A DNA stretch of 64,000 nt, taken from positions 310,001 to 374,000 of the forward strand of contig NZ_QXTG01000002.1 of the NCBI RefSeq assembly GCF_003581425.1, given 5' to 3'. Below are positions 41,784 to 49,776 of the stretch, one piece after another. Position 1 is the first letter of the stretch. Every line of letters starts with the position of its first letter. Made by a program: the position numbers and the translations under genes. The notes under the pieces were generated by a model. That model was not told the DNA's origin and made no database searches. It worked only from the letters and a program-made list of their open reading frames with translations. This DNA is from Amnibacterium setariae. GTDB lineage: Bacteria > Actinomycetota > Actinomycetes > Actinomycetales > Microbacteriaceae.

Positions 41784-41889
41784 CTTCGCGGATCCGCAGT
41801 TCTTCGCCGACACGCCGTGCGCGACCCCCTCCGTCGCGGCGTGTCGCGGTGGATCTGCGGATCCGCGCAGGAAGTGCGGATCCGCGAAG
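41784..41889. repeat. Nested palindromic intergenic element
   Basis: Outer arms of 15 bases (41784-41798, complement 41875-41889) contain CGCGGATCCGC. Inner arms CGACACGCCG (41808-41817) and complement (41837-41846) form a second stem, and a further TGCGGATCCGCGCA lies at 41856-41869. It starts 11 bases after the permease stop and ends 7 bases before the GH3 start, so it interrupts the operon and may partly terminate or stabilise RNA. Confidence 0.65.
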
Positions 41890-41900
41890 AACGGGACGCG

Positions 41901-42797
41901 TCACTTGTCGGCGCCGATCACGACGGAGCCCGACAGCGCCCGCTGGAACACCAGGTAGACGATGAGCACCGGCACGATCGTCATCACGACCGCGGCGAAC
42001 AGCGCGCCGAAGTCGATCGAGTAGCCCGCGGTGCCCGCGAACGCCGCCATGCCCTGGGTCAGCACGTACTTCCGCTGGTCCGGGTTCAGGGCGACGGGCA
42101 GCAGGAACTGGTTCCAGAGGCCGACGAAGTTGAGGATCGACAGGGTCGCGATCGCCGGCCGCGCCATCGGCACCATCACCTGGAAGAAGGTCCGCCACTC
42201 CCCCGCGCCGTCGAGCGACGCCGCCTCCGTGACGCTGGCGGGCAGCGCCCGGAAGAACGGCACCATGAAGAACACGGTGAACGGCAGCGCGAACGCCGAG
42301 TAGGTGATCGCCAGGCCGGGCAGCGTGCCGAGCAGGCCGAGCCCCTTCAGGATGAAGAACAGGGGCACGATCGCGAGGAAGATCGGGAAGGTCAGCCCCG
42401 CCACCATCAGCAGGTACACCGCGCGGTTGCCGAAGAACCGGAACCGGGCGAGGAAGTACGCGCACATCGAGCCCATGACCATCGTCAGCACGAGCGCGCC
42501 GCCGACGACGACGAGGGTGTTCGCGAAGAACTGGCCGATGCCCGCCTGCGTCCACGCGTTCGCGTAGTTCTCGAGGTGGAGGCGGTCGGGCAGGGAGAAC
42601 GGCGAGTTCAGCACCTGGTTGGTGGTCTTGAAGGACGACATGATCGTCCAGAGGAACGGCAGCACGACGACGACCGCGCAGACGATCAGCACCGCCTGCG
42701 AGACGCCGCCGACCACCCGCTCGCCGGTGGGGACGGACCGGCGCGTGCGGCCCGCCCGGGGCAGCACGGCCGCACGCGCGACCTGGCTCGTGGTCAT
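41901..42797 (-). CDS. ABC transporter permease for GlcNAc/chitosugars (NgcG-like)
   Basis: 298 residues, six helices, MalG-type. EAA loop VTEAASLDGAGEWRTFFQVMVPMARPAI. The body (SSFKTTNQVLNSPFSLPDRLHLENYANAW, and the FGALFAAVVMTIVPVLIVYLVFQRALSGSVVIGADK end) is close to CUT1 permeases of N-acetylglucosamine systems. It follows the other permease by 4 bases. Substrate assignment rests on the linked nagA, nagB, hexosaminidase and NgcE-like binding protein. Confidence 0.9.
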   Translation of the reverse strand: MTTSQVARAAVLPRAGRTRRSVPTGERVVGGVSQAVLIVCAVVVVLPFLWTIMSSFKTTNQVLNSPFSLPDRLHLENYANAWTQAGIGQFFANTLVVVGGALVLTMVMGSMCAYFLARFRFFGNRAVYLLMVAGLTFPIFLAIVPLFFILKGLGLLGTLPGLAITYSAFALPFTVFFMVPFFRALPASVTEAASLDGAGEWRTFFQVMVPMARPAIATLSILNFVGLWNQFLLPVALNPDQRKYVLTQGMAAFAGTAGYSIDFGALFAAVVMTIVPVLIVYLVFQRALSGSVVIGADK

Positions 42798-42801
42798 CGC
42801 T

Positions 42802-43800
42802 TCACTCCTCCGAGAGGTCCTCGGCGCCGCCGGTGAGGCGGTCGACGAGGAAGACGATCCCTGCGAACAGCAGGGTGATCGCGGCCAGCACGACGCCCAT
42901 GGCGCACGCGTAGCCGAACTGGCCCTTCGTGAACGCGGTCTTGAACAGCTCCTGCGAGATCACGAGCGTCGAGTTCTGCGGCCCGCCGCCCGCGTTCAGC
43001 GCGGACATGAACACGAACGCGTCGAGCGAGAAGATGCCGGTGTAGATCAGCGAGGTGCGGATGTTCGCCCGCAGCATCGGCACCGTGATCCGCGTCGCGA
43101 TGCGGAACCGACCCGCGCCGTCGAGCCGCGCCGCCTCGAACACCTCCGCCGGCAGCGCCTTGATGGCCGCCACGAAGATGACCACGTAGAAGCCGACCGA
43201 GGCCCACACCATCACGAACATCGTCGCGGCCATCGCGGTCCGGGCGTCGCCGAGCCACGGGTAGGACGCGAAGTCCTTCAGGCCGACCGACGTCAGGATG
43301 CCGTTCAGCAGGCCGTTGCTCGGGTCGTAGATCTGCCCCCACATGATGCCGACCGCGATGGCCGGGATGATGTACGGGAAGAACAGCAGGACCCGGTAGA
43401 ACTCGCCGCCGCGCACCCCGCGGACCGGACCGCTCGACGCCCCGCCGATCGTCACGAGCGACGCGAGCGCGATCGCCAGCGCGATGATCACGATCGGCAG
43501 CACCAGCACGAGCGTCACGCTGTTGCGGACGGCCGTCACGAAGACGTCGTCCTGGAACGCGCGGGCGTAGTTGCCGAGGCCGATGAAGGCCTGGTTCGTG
43601 TCGAACCCGCTCCAGCTCGTGAGCGAGTAGTAGACCGCCTGCACGAACGGCGACAGCACGAGCACCGCGTAGACGACCAGCGGGATCCCGAGGAACACCG
43701 CGGCGAACGTGATCTTGTCGAACGTCAGGTTCTTCCGCCGCCAGCGGGCGGCCCGCGAGGGGCCGCCCGCCGTCGGAAGGGTGCGGGCGACCGCGGTCAC
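42802..43800 (-). CDS. ABC transporter permease for GlcNAc/chitosugars (NgcF-like)
   Basis: 332 residues from a GTG overlapping the binding-protein stop (GTGA). MalF-type with six helices. The EAA loop is VFEAARLDGAGRFRIATRITVPMLRANI. A glycine-rich loop of about 20 residues after the second helix (GGASSGPVRGVRGGEF) is a small insertion. Partner of the downstream NgcG-like permease. The ATPase is not encoded here. Confidence 0.9.
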   Translation of the reverse strand: MTAVARTLPTAGGPSRAARWRRKNLTFDKITFAAVFLGIPLVVYAVLVLSPFVQAVYYSLTSWSGFDTNQAFIGLGNYARAFQDDVFVTAVRNSVTLVLVLPIVIIALAIALASLVTIGGASSGPVRGVRGGEFYRVLLFFPYIIPAIAVGIMWGQIYDPSNGLLNGILTSVGLKDFASYPWLGDARTAMAATMFVMVWASVGFYVVIFVAAIKALPAEVFEAARLDGAGRFRIATRITVPMLRANIRTSLIYTGIFSLDAFVFMSALNAGGGPQNSTLVISQELFKTAFTKGQFGYACAMGVVLAAITLLFAGIVFLVDRLTGGAEDLSEE

Positions 43801-45212
43801 GACACCTTGACCTTGGTGACCGAGGAGTCGTTCGCCACCTTGTCGGTGATGTCCTGCAGGCCCTTGGTCAGCTGCGCGACGCTGGACTTCCCGGAGAGGA
43901 AGGTGTTCCAGACCACGAGCTGGTCCTGGTTCATGCCGTACAGGTCGACGAAGTTCCAGGAGAACACGTTCGACCCGGCGTTCTCGAGGAGGGTCGACTG
44001 CGAGACGAGCGCCGTGGAGCCGAAGCCGTCGGCGGGCACGGTGCCCTTCACGATCGTCGGCGTGAGCCGGGTCTTCGCGAAGTTCGTCGCCGCGTCCTTC
44101 GACAGCATCGCGCGGAGCAGCTCCTTGCCGCCCGCGACGTTCGCCGCCTTCGACGGCACGATGAACGGCTCGCCCGCGGTGGAGTGCATCGCCTCGTAGG
44201 GCAGCTTCGGGCTGGACGAGACGACGAGCTCCGGAGCGCCCGTCATCTTGAAGTCGGCCTTCGTCTGCTTCTTCATCTCGTTCTCGATCCACGAGCCCGA
44301 GGGGTAGAGCAGCGCGTCCTGGTCGTTCGACCACTGCGCCTGCGCCGCGGTGAACTGCGTGCCCGCGCCCCCCGGCTTGAAGAAGCCCGCGTCGATGATC
44401 TTCTTCATCCCCTGGAAGACGCTCTGCACGGCCGGCTTCGACCAGCAGTCCTTCTCGAGGTTCTCGAGGGCGAGGCGGACCTCGTCGCCGCCCTCCTTGA
44501 TCGCGGACGCGATCGCCAGGGTCTGGTAGTACGTCGCGGCCTCCTTGCCCCAGACGAAGAGGTACTTGCCCTTGGCCTTCGCCTTGACGCCGAGATCGTA
44601 GGCCTCGTCCCACGTCTTCGGGACGGTCCAGCCGTTCGCGTCGAAGAGCGACTTCGAGTACCAGAGGGCGTAGACCGTGAGGACGTAGTTGAGGATCAGG
44701 AACTTGCCGTCGATCGTGCCCGGCGCGGTGACGCCCGTGTAGAGCGTGTCCCGGATCTTCGTGCCCTCGTAGTTGTTCGCGTCGAGCACGTCGGACAGCT
44801 CGGCGAGCTGCGCGCGGATCGTCGAGACGCCGATGGCGTTCGCGCCGGAGTTGTCGATGAGGTCGGGCGGGTTGCCCGCGACGAACTTCGGCTGGAGGGA
44901 CTGGGCGATGTTCGTGATCGGCGTGACGGCGGCGCTGACACCCTCCGCCTGCTTCTTCATGACGCCGGCCGCGTAGTCGACGTAGTCGGTGCCGTAGCCG
45001 CCGTTGAAGATGGCCGCGGCCACCGACGACTTCGCGGCGACGCCGAACGGGTTCTTGGCGCTCTTCGCGCCGCCGCCGCTCGAGCTGGTGTCCGTGCCGC
45101 TGCTGCCGGCGGCGCAGGAGGCGAGCGCGCCGGCGAGGGGCAGGGCGATCCCGGTGAGGAGCGCGCCCCTCAGGAAGTCCCGCCGGTGCAGCTGGGGCCT
45201 GGAGGTGTTCAT
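43797..45212 (-). CDS. N-acetylglucosamine/chitosugar-binding lipoprotein (NgcE-like)
   Basis: 471 residues. HRRDFLRGALLTGIALPLAGALASC gives a twin-arginine signal and lipobox with Cys33. The mature protein has the NgcE pattern: NPFGVAAKSSVAAAIFNGGYGTDYVDYAAGVMKK, PPDLIDNSGANAIG, DGKFLILNYVLTVYALWYSKSLFDANGW, YPSGSWIENEM. NgcE of Streptomyces binds GlcNAc and chitobiose, which agrees with nagA/nagB and the hexosaminidase in this locus. It lies 43 bases after the SIS gene and starts the importer part of the operon. Confidence 0.88.
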   Translation of the reverse strand: MNTSRPQLHRRDFLRGALLTGIALPLAGALASCAAGSSGTDTSSSGGGAKSAKNPFGVAAKSSVAAAIFNGGYGTDYVDYAAGVMKKQAEGVSAAVTPITNIAQSLQPKFVAGNPPDLIDNSGANAIGVSTIRAQLAELSDVLDANNYEGTKIRDTLYTGVTAPGTIDGKFLILNYVLTVYALWYSKSLFDANGWTVPKTWDEAYDLGVKAKAKGKYLFVWGKEAATYYQTLAIASAIKEGGDEVRLALENLEKDCWSKPAVQSVFQGMKKIIDAGFFKPGGAGTQFTAAQAQWSNDQDALLYPSGSWIENEMKKQTKADFKMTGAPELVVSSSPKLPYEAMHSTAGEPFIVPSKAANVAGGKELLRAMLSKDAATNFAKTRLTPTIVKGTVPADGFGSTALVSQSTLLENAGSNVFSWNFVDLYGMNQDQLVVWNTFLSGKSSVAQLTKGLQDITDKVANDSSVTKVKVS

Positions 45213-45255
45213 GCTGTGTCTTCCTTCCGTGATGCTGTGGTGTTGGTAAGGCTGA

Positions 45256-46020
45256 TCAGGCGAAACGAGTGATGCCGTAGCGCTCCTCGAGGGCGACGTT
45301 GTGCTCGTCGCCGCCGGGGATGTTCGCGGACAGGTAGAGGGGGGCGGTGTCGCCCGCGGCGACGAACCGCTCCGCGACGCCGACCGTCAGCACCTGGGCG
45401 ATGAACGCCGCGGTGATGGAGGAGACCGCGCCGACCGGCACGTCCGCGCCGACCGTGATGGCGGCGTCGCCGTAGGGCGCGAGGTTGTCGATCGCGATGT
45501 CCGCGATGTCCTTCAGGCGCTGCCCCGACGGGTGCTTCGGCTCGACCTTGCCGGTGTGGTCGAAGGAGGTGACCGCGACGACCGGGTTGCCGGCGCGCTT
45601 CGCGGCCAGGGCGAAGCCGATGATCGAGCCGTTGACGCCGGAGTTCGAGGCGATGAGGACGACGTCGTGCGGGCCGACCTCGGCGATCTCGAACAGCCGG
45701 TCGGCGACCGAGGGGTCGCGCTCGAGGTTCGCGCCCTTGAGGTCGGCGACGGCCAGGTCGCCGCGCAGCGCGAGGTCGCGGAGCGCGACCTTCTTCGTCG
45801 GGATGAGCCCGCCCGCGCGGCCCGCGATCTCCATCGCGAACGCCTCGGAGTGCCCGGTGCCGAAGGCGTACGCGACGCCGCCCTTGCGGATCGCGTCCGT
45901 GATCAGGTCGATCGCCGCGTCGAACGCGCCGGACGCGGCCTGCTCCTCCAGCGCGGCGAGGCGGACGCGCACCGCCTCGGCGAAGTCGTGGACGGCGGTC
46001 GACGTGGCGGTGTCGCTCAT
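45256..46020 (-). CDS. SIS domain protein (UPF0309-like sugar isomerase domain)
   Basis: 254 residues. One SIS domain: YAFGTGHSEAFAMEIAGRAGG near residues 52-72 and VVLIASNSGVNGSIIGFALAAKRAG near 121-145. The first matches the UPF0309 group rather than MurNAc-6-P etherase MurQ. Such proteins bind phosphosugars. Activity on GlcNAc- or related phosphates is plausible from context but unproved. The ATG overlaps the stop of the RpiR gene (ATGA), so regulator and SIS protein are made together ahead of the importer genes. Confidence 0.85.
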   Translation of the reverse strand: MSDTATSTAVHDFAEAVRVRLAALEEQAASGAFDAAIDLITDAIRKGGVAYAFGTGHSEAFAMEIAGRAGGLIPTKKVALRDLALRGDLAVADLKGANLERDPSVADRLFEIAEVGPHDVVLIASNSGVNGSIIGFALAAKRAGNPVVAVTSFDHTGKVEPKHPSGQRLKDIADIAIDNLAPYGDAAITVGADVPVGAVSSITAAFIAQVLTVGVAERFVAAGDTAPLYLSANIPGGDEHNVALEERYGITRFA

Positions 46021-47006
46021 GCGGGGTTCCTCTGCGTGATCTCGGTGCGGACGGGTCGTTTGGCGCGGCCGCGCGTCGGCACGCGGACCGGGATGCCGCC
46101 TTCGCGGTGCGGGCTGACCGCGAGGGCGGAGGCGGCGAGGTGCTCGCTCGTGCGGTCGAAGTCGACCTGGGCGGTGAGCACGTAGAGCAGGTCGGAGACG
46201 AAGACCTGGCTGTAGTAGGCGGCGAGGTCGTCGGGCTGGAGGAACTGCTCGAACGCCGCGGTCTGGATGACGATCTCCGCGACGTCCGCGAGGGGCGAGG
46301 TCGCGTCGTTCGTGACGGCGACGGTGAGCGCGCCGTGGGCGCCCGCCTCGGTGAGCATCTGGATCGTCTCGGCGGTGCGGCCGGTGTGCGAGTAGCCGAT
46401 GGCGACGCAGTCCTCGCCCTGCACGACGGCGCTGGTGAGGCCCGCGTGGACCTCCGACCAGATGTTGCAGAAGACGCCGATCCGGTAGAGCCGGGTGGCG
46501 AGCGCGTCGGCGGCCAGCGCGCTGCTGCCGACGCCGTAGAGGTCGACGTGGCGGCTCGCGACGATGGCCTCCGCGAGCTGGCCGAGGGCGTCGAGGTCGA
46601 GCGCCTCGGCGGTCTGCTGCATGCTGCGCATGGCGCCGGCGAGCAGGGTGCTGCGGACGTCCTCCGCGGCGTCGTCCGGCCCGAACGCGCGGCCGATGTC
46701 GGCGACGCGGGACGGCAGCGCCGAGGTGCGGCCGACGTCCGTCGCGACGCTCATCCGCAGCGCGACGTAGCCGGAGTAGCCGATCTGGCGGCAGAAGCGG
46801 GTGACGGTCGCGGGCGAGGTGCCGGCGCGCTCGGCGAGCTCGTTGATGGGCAGGTCGAGCACGACCCGCGGGTCGTCGAGCACGACCTGGGCGACCCGCA
46901 GCGTGGCGGCCGGGAGATCGGCCCACCGGGCGCGGATCCTGTTCTGGACCGCGGTCGCGGGAGCGGCGTCGTCGCCTGCGTGGTGCAGTGGATCGGTGCC
47001 GTTCAT
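46017..47006 (-). CDS. MurR/RpiR family transcriptional regulator
   Basis: 329 residues. The N-terminal helix-turn-helix (about residues 50-95) reads LPINELAERAGTSPATVTRFCRQIGYSGYVALRMSVA. The C-terminal SIS domain starts near 135 (HVDLYGVGSSALAADALATRLYRIG, IGYSHTGRTAETIQML), which senses a sugar phosphate. A basic tail of about 35 residues follows. First gene of the leftward GlcNAc operon and divergent from the BadF-type kinase. It probably controls both, with GlcNAc-6-phosphate or GlcN-6-phosphate as likely effector (inference). Confidence 0.92.
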   Translation of the reverse strand: MNGTDPLHHAGDDAAPATAVQNRIRARWADLPAATLRVAQVVLDDPRVVLDLPINELAERAGTSPATVTRFCRQIGYSGYVALRMSVATDVGRTSALPSRVADIGRAFGPDDAAEDVRSTLLAGAMRSMQQTAEALDLDALGQLAEAIVASRHVDLYGVGSSALAADALATRLYRIGVFCNIWSEVHAGLTSAVVQGEDCVAIGYSHTGRTAETIQMLTEAGAHGALTVAVTNDATSPLADVAEIVIQTAAFEQFLQPDDLAAYYSQVFVSDLLYVLTAQVDFDRTSEHLAASALAVSPHREGGIPVRVPTRGRAKRPVRTEITQRNPA

Positions 47007-47096
47007 GAGAACCCGTTTCCTTCAGAGGCGCCATCGCCTGAGATCTGGTTTCACCATAGAGTCGCCATGTGGCGTTCGTGTTTCGTTCAAGTAACG
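47007..47096. promoter_or_regulatory. Divergent control region, RpiR operon and sugar kinase
   Basis: This is the only 90 bases between two divergent genes of one pathway. A short inverted repeat, CGCCA-TG-TGGCG, lies at 47063-47074, and AT-rich stretches (GGTTTCACCATAGAG at 47047-47061, TTTCGTTCAAGTAACG at 47081-47096) stand out from the high-GC background. They probably hold both promoters and the RpiR site. The kinase gene has no ribosome site, so a leaderless transcript is possible. Confidence 0.5.
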
Positions 47097-48119
47097 ATGC
47101 GTGAGTTCCTGGCGGTCGATGCCGGAGGCACCTCGACGCGGGCCGTGCTGATCGACGAGACCGGCTCCTGCCGCGGCGCCGGGCGGGCAGCGGGCGGCAA
47201 CCCGACCTCCTCGGGACCGGCCCGCGCGGCCGACTCCGTGGCCGCCGCGATCGCCCTCGCACTCGATTCCGCCGCCGCGGATCCCGGGCGTGTCGCCGGG
47301 GTCCTGATCGCCCACGCGGGCGGTCACGACGACTACGAGGCGGGCGTGCGGGAGCGCCTCGACCGGCTGGGGGTCGGCGCGCCCGTCACCCGCGCGGGCG
47401 ATCTGCTCGCGCTCTTCGCCTCCGGCACCGCGGCGCTCGAGGGCGCCGCGCTCATCTCCGGCACCGGTGCGATCGGCGGCGCGATCCGGGGCGGCGCGCT
47501 GGAACGGACCGTGGACGGCACGGGCTGGCTGCTGGGCGACTCCGGGTCCGGCTTCTGGATCGGGCACCGCGTCGCCCGGGCGGTCGTCGACGACCTCGAC
47601 GGCGGTCCGCGGACCGCGCTGACGGCCGCGCTGCTCCCCCTGCTCGACCTGGACGCCGAGCCGGACCGCGCCGCGACGGAGGGACGGCCCGCGGTGCTCG
47701 GCGCGCTGGTCCGCGCGCTCTACGCGCTGCGGCCGGTGGAGCTCTCCCGCTTCGCGCCGCTCGCGTTCGCGCACCCCGACGATGCCGTCGCCGCGGGCAT
47801 CGTCCGGGAGGCGGTCGGCGCGCTCGTCGCGCTGCTCGACCGCGTCCGGGCGGTCCAGCCCGACGGGCCGCTCGTGTTCGGCGGCAGCGTGCTGATGGAG
47901 GGCGTCCTCCGGCTCCCCCGCGAGCAGATGGCGCCGCTGCTCGCGGCCGCCGGCGACCGCGAGCCGATCCCCGTCGCCGACGGCCTGGTCGGCGCCGCGG
48001 TGCTCGCGCTGCGCGCGGCGGGCGTCACGGTCGACGACGCCGTCCACGCGCGCCTGAGTGCGTCGGTCCGGGCCGCATTGGTCCGGGCCGCGTCGGTCCG
48101 GGCCGCGACCGCCCGCTGA
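47097..48119 (+). CDS. BadF/BadG/BcrA-type N-acetylglucosamine kinase
   Basis: 340 residues. The ASKHA fold is shown by FLAVDAGGTSTRAVLID (phosphate 1), GVLIAHAGG, ALISGTGAIGG (phosphate 2) and GTGWLLGDSGSGFWIG, which is diagnostic of GlcNAc kinases of the BadF family. LVFGGSVLM follows near the end. It should phosphorylate imported GlcNAc at O-6 to feed NagA. Divergent from the RpiR operon. The last 18 residues are encoded by three near-identical 15-base repeats (48060-48104), adding an Ala/Val/Arg tail that looks dispensable. Confidence 0.88.
   Translation: MREFLAVDAGGTSTRAVLIDETGSCRGAGRAAGGNPTSSGPARAADSVAAAIALALDSAAADPGRVAGVLIAHAGGHDDYEAGVRERLDRLGVGAPVTRAGDLLALFASGTAALEGAALISGTGAIGGAIRGGALERTVDGTGWLLGDSGSGFWIGHRVARAVVDDLDGGPRTALTAALLPLLDLDAEPDRAATEGRPAVLGALVRALYALRPVELSRFAPLAFAHPDDAVAAGIVREAVGALVALLDRVRAVQPDGPLVFGGSVLMEGVLRLPREQMAPLLAAAGDREPIPVADGLVGAAVLALRAAGVTVDDAVHARLSASVRAALVRAASVRAATAR
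48060..48104 (+). repeat. Three tandem 15-bp units at the kinase 3' end
   Basis: Units GCGTCGGTCCGGGCC (48060-48074 and 48090-48104) flank GCATTGGTCCGGGCC (48075-48089). They are in frame and encode an ASVRA/ALVRA/ASVRA repeat at the C-terminus, so unit number could change without breaking the frame. Confidence 0.8.
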
Positions 48120-48185
48120 CTTCGTGCTGCAGGCACCTCCTGCCGGCGAGACGCAGGGGGCGGGAGCACCTCCTACGCTGCGGGC

Positions 48186-48785
48186 ATGCCGACCACGATC
48201 CGCGCGCCCCGGTTCGCCGACACCGCCGCCGTCTACCGGATCTGCTTCGAGACCGGTCCGGACGCGGACGACCCCGCGGCGACGGCGGAGCTGCTCGGCC
48301 ACGTCTACGCCGGCCCGTACCTGGCGTTCGCGCCGGAGTGGTGCCGCGTCGTCGTGGATTCCCGGGGTGTGGCGGGCTACCTCCTCGCGGTGCCGTCGAC
48401 CGCGGCGTTCGAGCGGTGGGCGCACGCCGACTGGTACCCGCCGCTCGCCGCCGAGCACCCGGCCGACGACCCGGATCTCTCCGCGGCCGACCGGCGGGTG
48501 ACCGGCGCCTTCGCCTCCCCGGCCACGACGCCGGACCGGCTGCTGGGCGCGTACCCGGCGCACCTCCACATCGACTTCCTGCCGCGGGCGCGCGGCGCCG
48601 GTCACGCGCGGACCCTGATCGACGACCTCGTCGACCGGCTCGGTGCGGCCGGGGTGCCGGGCGTCCACCTCGGCGTCAGCCCGCGGAACACGAACGCGAT
48701 CGGCCTCTACGGCCACCTCGGGTTCGCGGAGCTGGAGCGCCACGACGACGTGATCTGGATGGGCCGCCGCACCGCCGCATCCTGA
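48186..48785 (+). CDS. GNAT acetyltransferase resembling the O-GlcNAcase C-terminal domain
   Basis: 199 residues. The N-terminus IRAPRFADTAAVYRICFETGPDADDP and LLGHVYAGPYLAFAPEWCRVVVDSRGVAGYLLA resemble the bacterial acetyltransferases related to the C-terminal domain of animal O-GlcNAcase. HLHIDFLPRARGAGHARTLIDDLVDRLGAAGVPGVHLGVSPRNTNAIGLYGHLGF is the acetyl-CoA site and final strand. It lies 66 bases after the GlcNAc kinase in the same direction, so an aminosugar link is possible, but no substrate is known for this group. Confidence 0.85.
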   Translation: MPTTIRAPRFADTAAVYRICFETGPDADDPAATAELLGHVYAGPYLAFAPEWCRVVVDSRGVAGYLLAVPSTAAFERWAHADWYPPLAAEHPADDPDLSAADRRVTGAFASPATTPDRLLGAYPAHLHIDFLPRARGAGHARTLIDDLVDRLGAAGVPGVHLGVSPRNTNAIGLYGHLGFAELERHDDVIWMGRRTAAS

Positions 48786-48798
48786 GCGGGCTCCGGGC

Positions 48799-49191
48799 TC
48801 AGAAGTCCTGGCGCGGGAGGCGCTCGGCGGGTTCCTGCGGAGGGAGGGCCGTGATCCGCGTCGAGGGGTCGAGGTGCCAGAGCACTGCGCGGATGCCGAC
48901 GTGCACGCCGATGAGCACGACCGCGACCGCCGCGGCCACGCCGCTGGCGGCGTAGTAGATCCCGGCGAGCACGTCCGACGGCGGCAGGTTCGGCTGGTCG
49001 TAGCCGAGGTCGTCGGCCCGGCTGCCGAGCGCGACGAGGAGCAGCGCGACGGCGAGGACCGCGCACCACAGCAGCGTCAGCCCCACCATCCAGGGGTTCA
49101 CCGCGCGCTTCCGCAGCACGGCGTCGGGCTGCGTCGCAGGCGCGGTGTCGACCACGGGATCACTGTGGCAGCCGCACGGCCCCTGCGCCAT
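48799..49191 (-). CDS. Hypothetical two-helix membrane protein
   Basis: 130 residues from ATG 49191; a GTG about 10 codons later is an alternative. Two membrane helices (WMVGLTLLWCAVLAVALLLVALG, about 35-57, and IYYAASGVAAAVAVVLIGVHVGI, about 77-99) with short soluble ends. I do not recognise a family. It is convergent with the acetyltransferase gene and divergent from the secreted protein gene at 49246. Confidence 0.6.
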   Translation of the reverse strand: MAQGPCGCHSDPVVDTAPATQPDAVLRKRAVNPWMVGLTLLWCAVLAVALLLVALGSRADDLGYDQPNLPPSDVLAGIYYAASGVAAAVAVVLIGVHVGIRAVLWHLDPSTRITALPPQEPAERLPRQDF

Positions 49192-49245
49192 GCCGGATCG
49201 CGGGGGAACCGCTACGGTTCGGGCAGCCGAGGATCGGGGGTCGGG

Positions 49246-49776
49246 ATGGGCCGCGGAGTCCGACGCGCCGGGATCGTCGGCGCCGTCGTCATGCTCGGCC
49301 TCGCGGCCGTGCCGCTCTACGGCGTCGCGGACCGGCTGCTGCCCCACGCGGTCGAGCTCGACGACCTGCACGTCTGCGGGCCGTCGGACGCCCGCGCGCA
49401 CGCGCTCGTCGGTGTCGCGGGACCCGTGCTGCCGAGGACCGCGGGCGCCGTGCGGATCACCGACGTGCACCCGCTCGGGCTGTCCGAGGGCGCGCGGTGG
49501 CGGGCCTGGAGCGTGCCGGCGTCGGGGCGGGACTCCTTCATCGGCTTCGTCGACACGGCTGCGCCGCCGGAGGGCTGGGCGGAGCGGGTGCCCGCGGCGG
49601 GCGCCGAGGTGACCGGGAGCCGACCGTCCGAGCTCGTGCTCGAGGTCTGGCCCGGGACCGGGCAGCGGACGACGACCCTGCGCGGCGTGCTCGTCGCGTA
49701 CCGGGACGGGTTGGGCCTGCCGCGCACCGCCCGGTCGACGCTGCAGGTCGAGACCCGGGTGGGCGGCTGCGCGTGA
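49246..49776 (+). CDS. Hypothetical membrane-anchored or secreted protein
   Basis: 176 residues. The N-terminus MGRGVRRAGIVGAVVMLGLAAVPLYGVADRLLP is a signal anchor or uncleaved signal. The rest (DDLHVCGPSDARAHALVGVAGPVLPRTAGAVRITDVHPLGLSEG...) has two cysteines (in HVCG and the C-terminal GGCA) that could pair outside the membrane. No family recognised. Its stop overlaps the GTG of a CBM9-like gene (GTGA), so the two are co-translated. Confidence 0.6.
   Translation: MGRGVRRAGIVGAVVMLGLAAVPLYGVADRLLPHAVELDDLHVCGPSDARAHALVGVAGPVLPRTAGAVRITDVHPLGLSEGARWRAWSVPASGRDSFIGFVDTAAPPEGWAERVPAAGAEVTGSRPSELVLEVWPGTGQRTTTLRGVLVAYRDGLGLPRTARSTLQVETRVGGCA

Noticed and set aside
45256-46020. SIS protein as MurNAc-6-phosphate etherase (MurQ)
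   Set aside because: The conserved MurQ segments are missing, and the GTGHSEAFAMEIAGRAGG motif fits the UPF0309 group better.
47097-48119. Sugar kinase as a ROK-family protein
   Set aside because: The ROK zinc-binding cysteine cluster is absent, and GTGWLLGDSGSGFWIG is characteristic of the BadF-type GlcNAc kinases.
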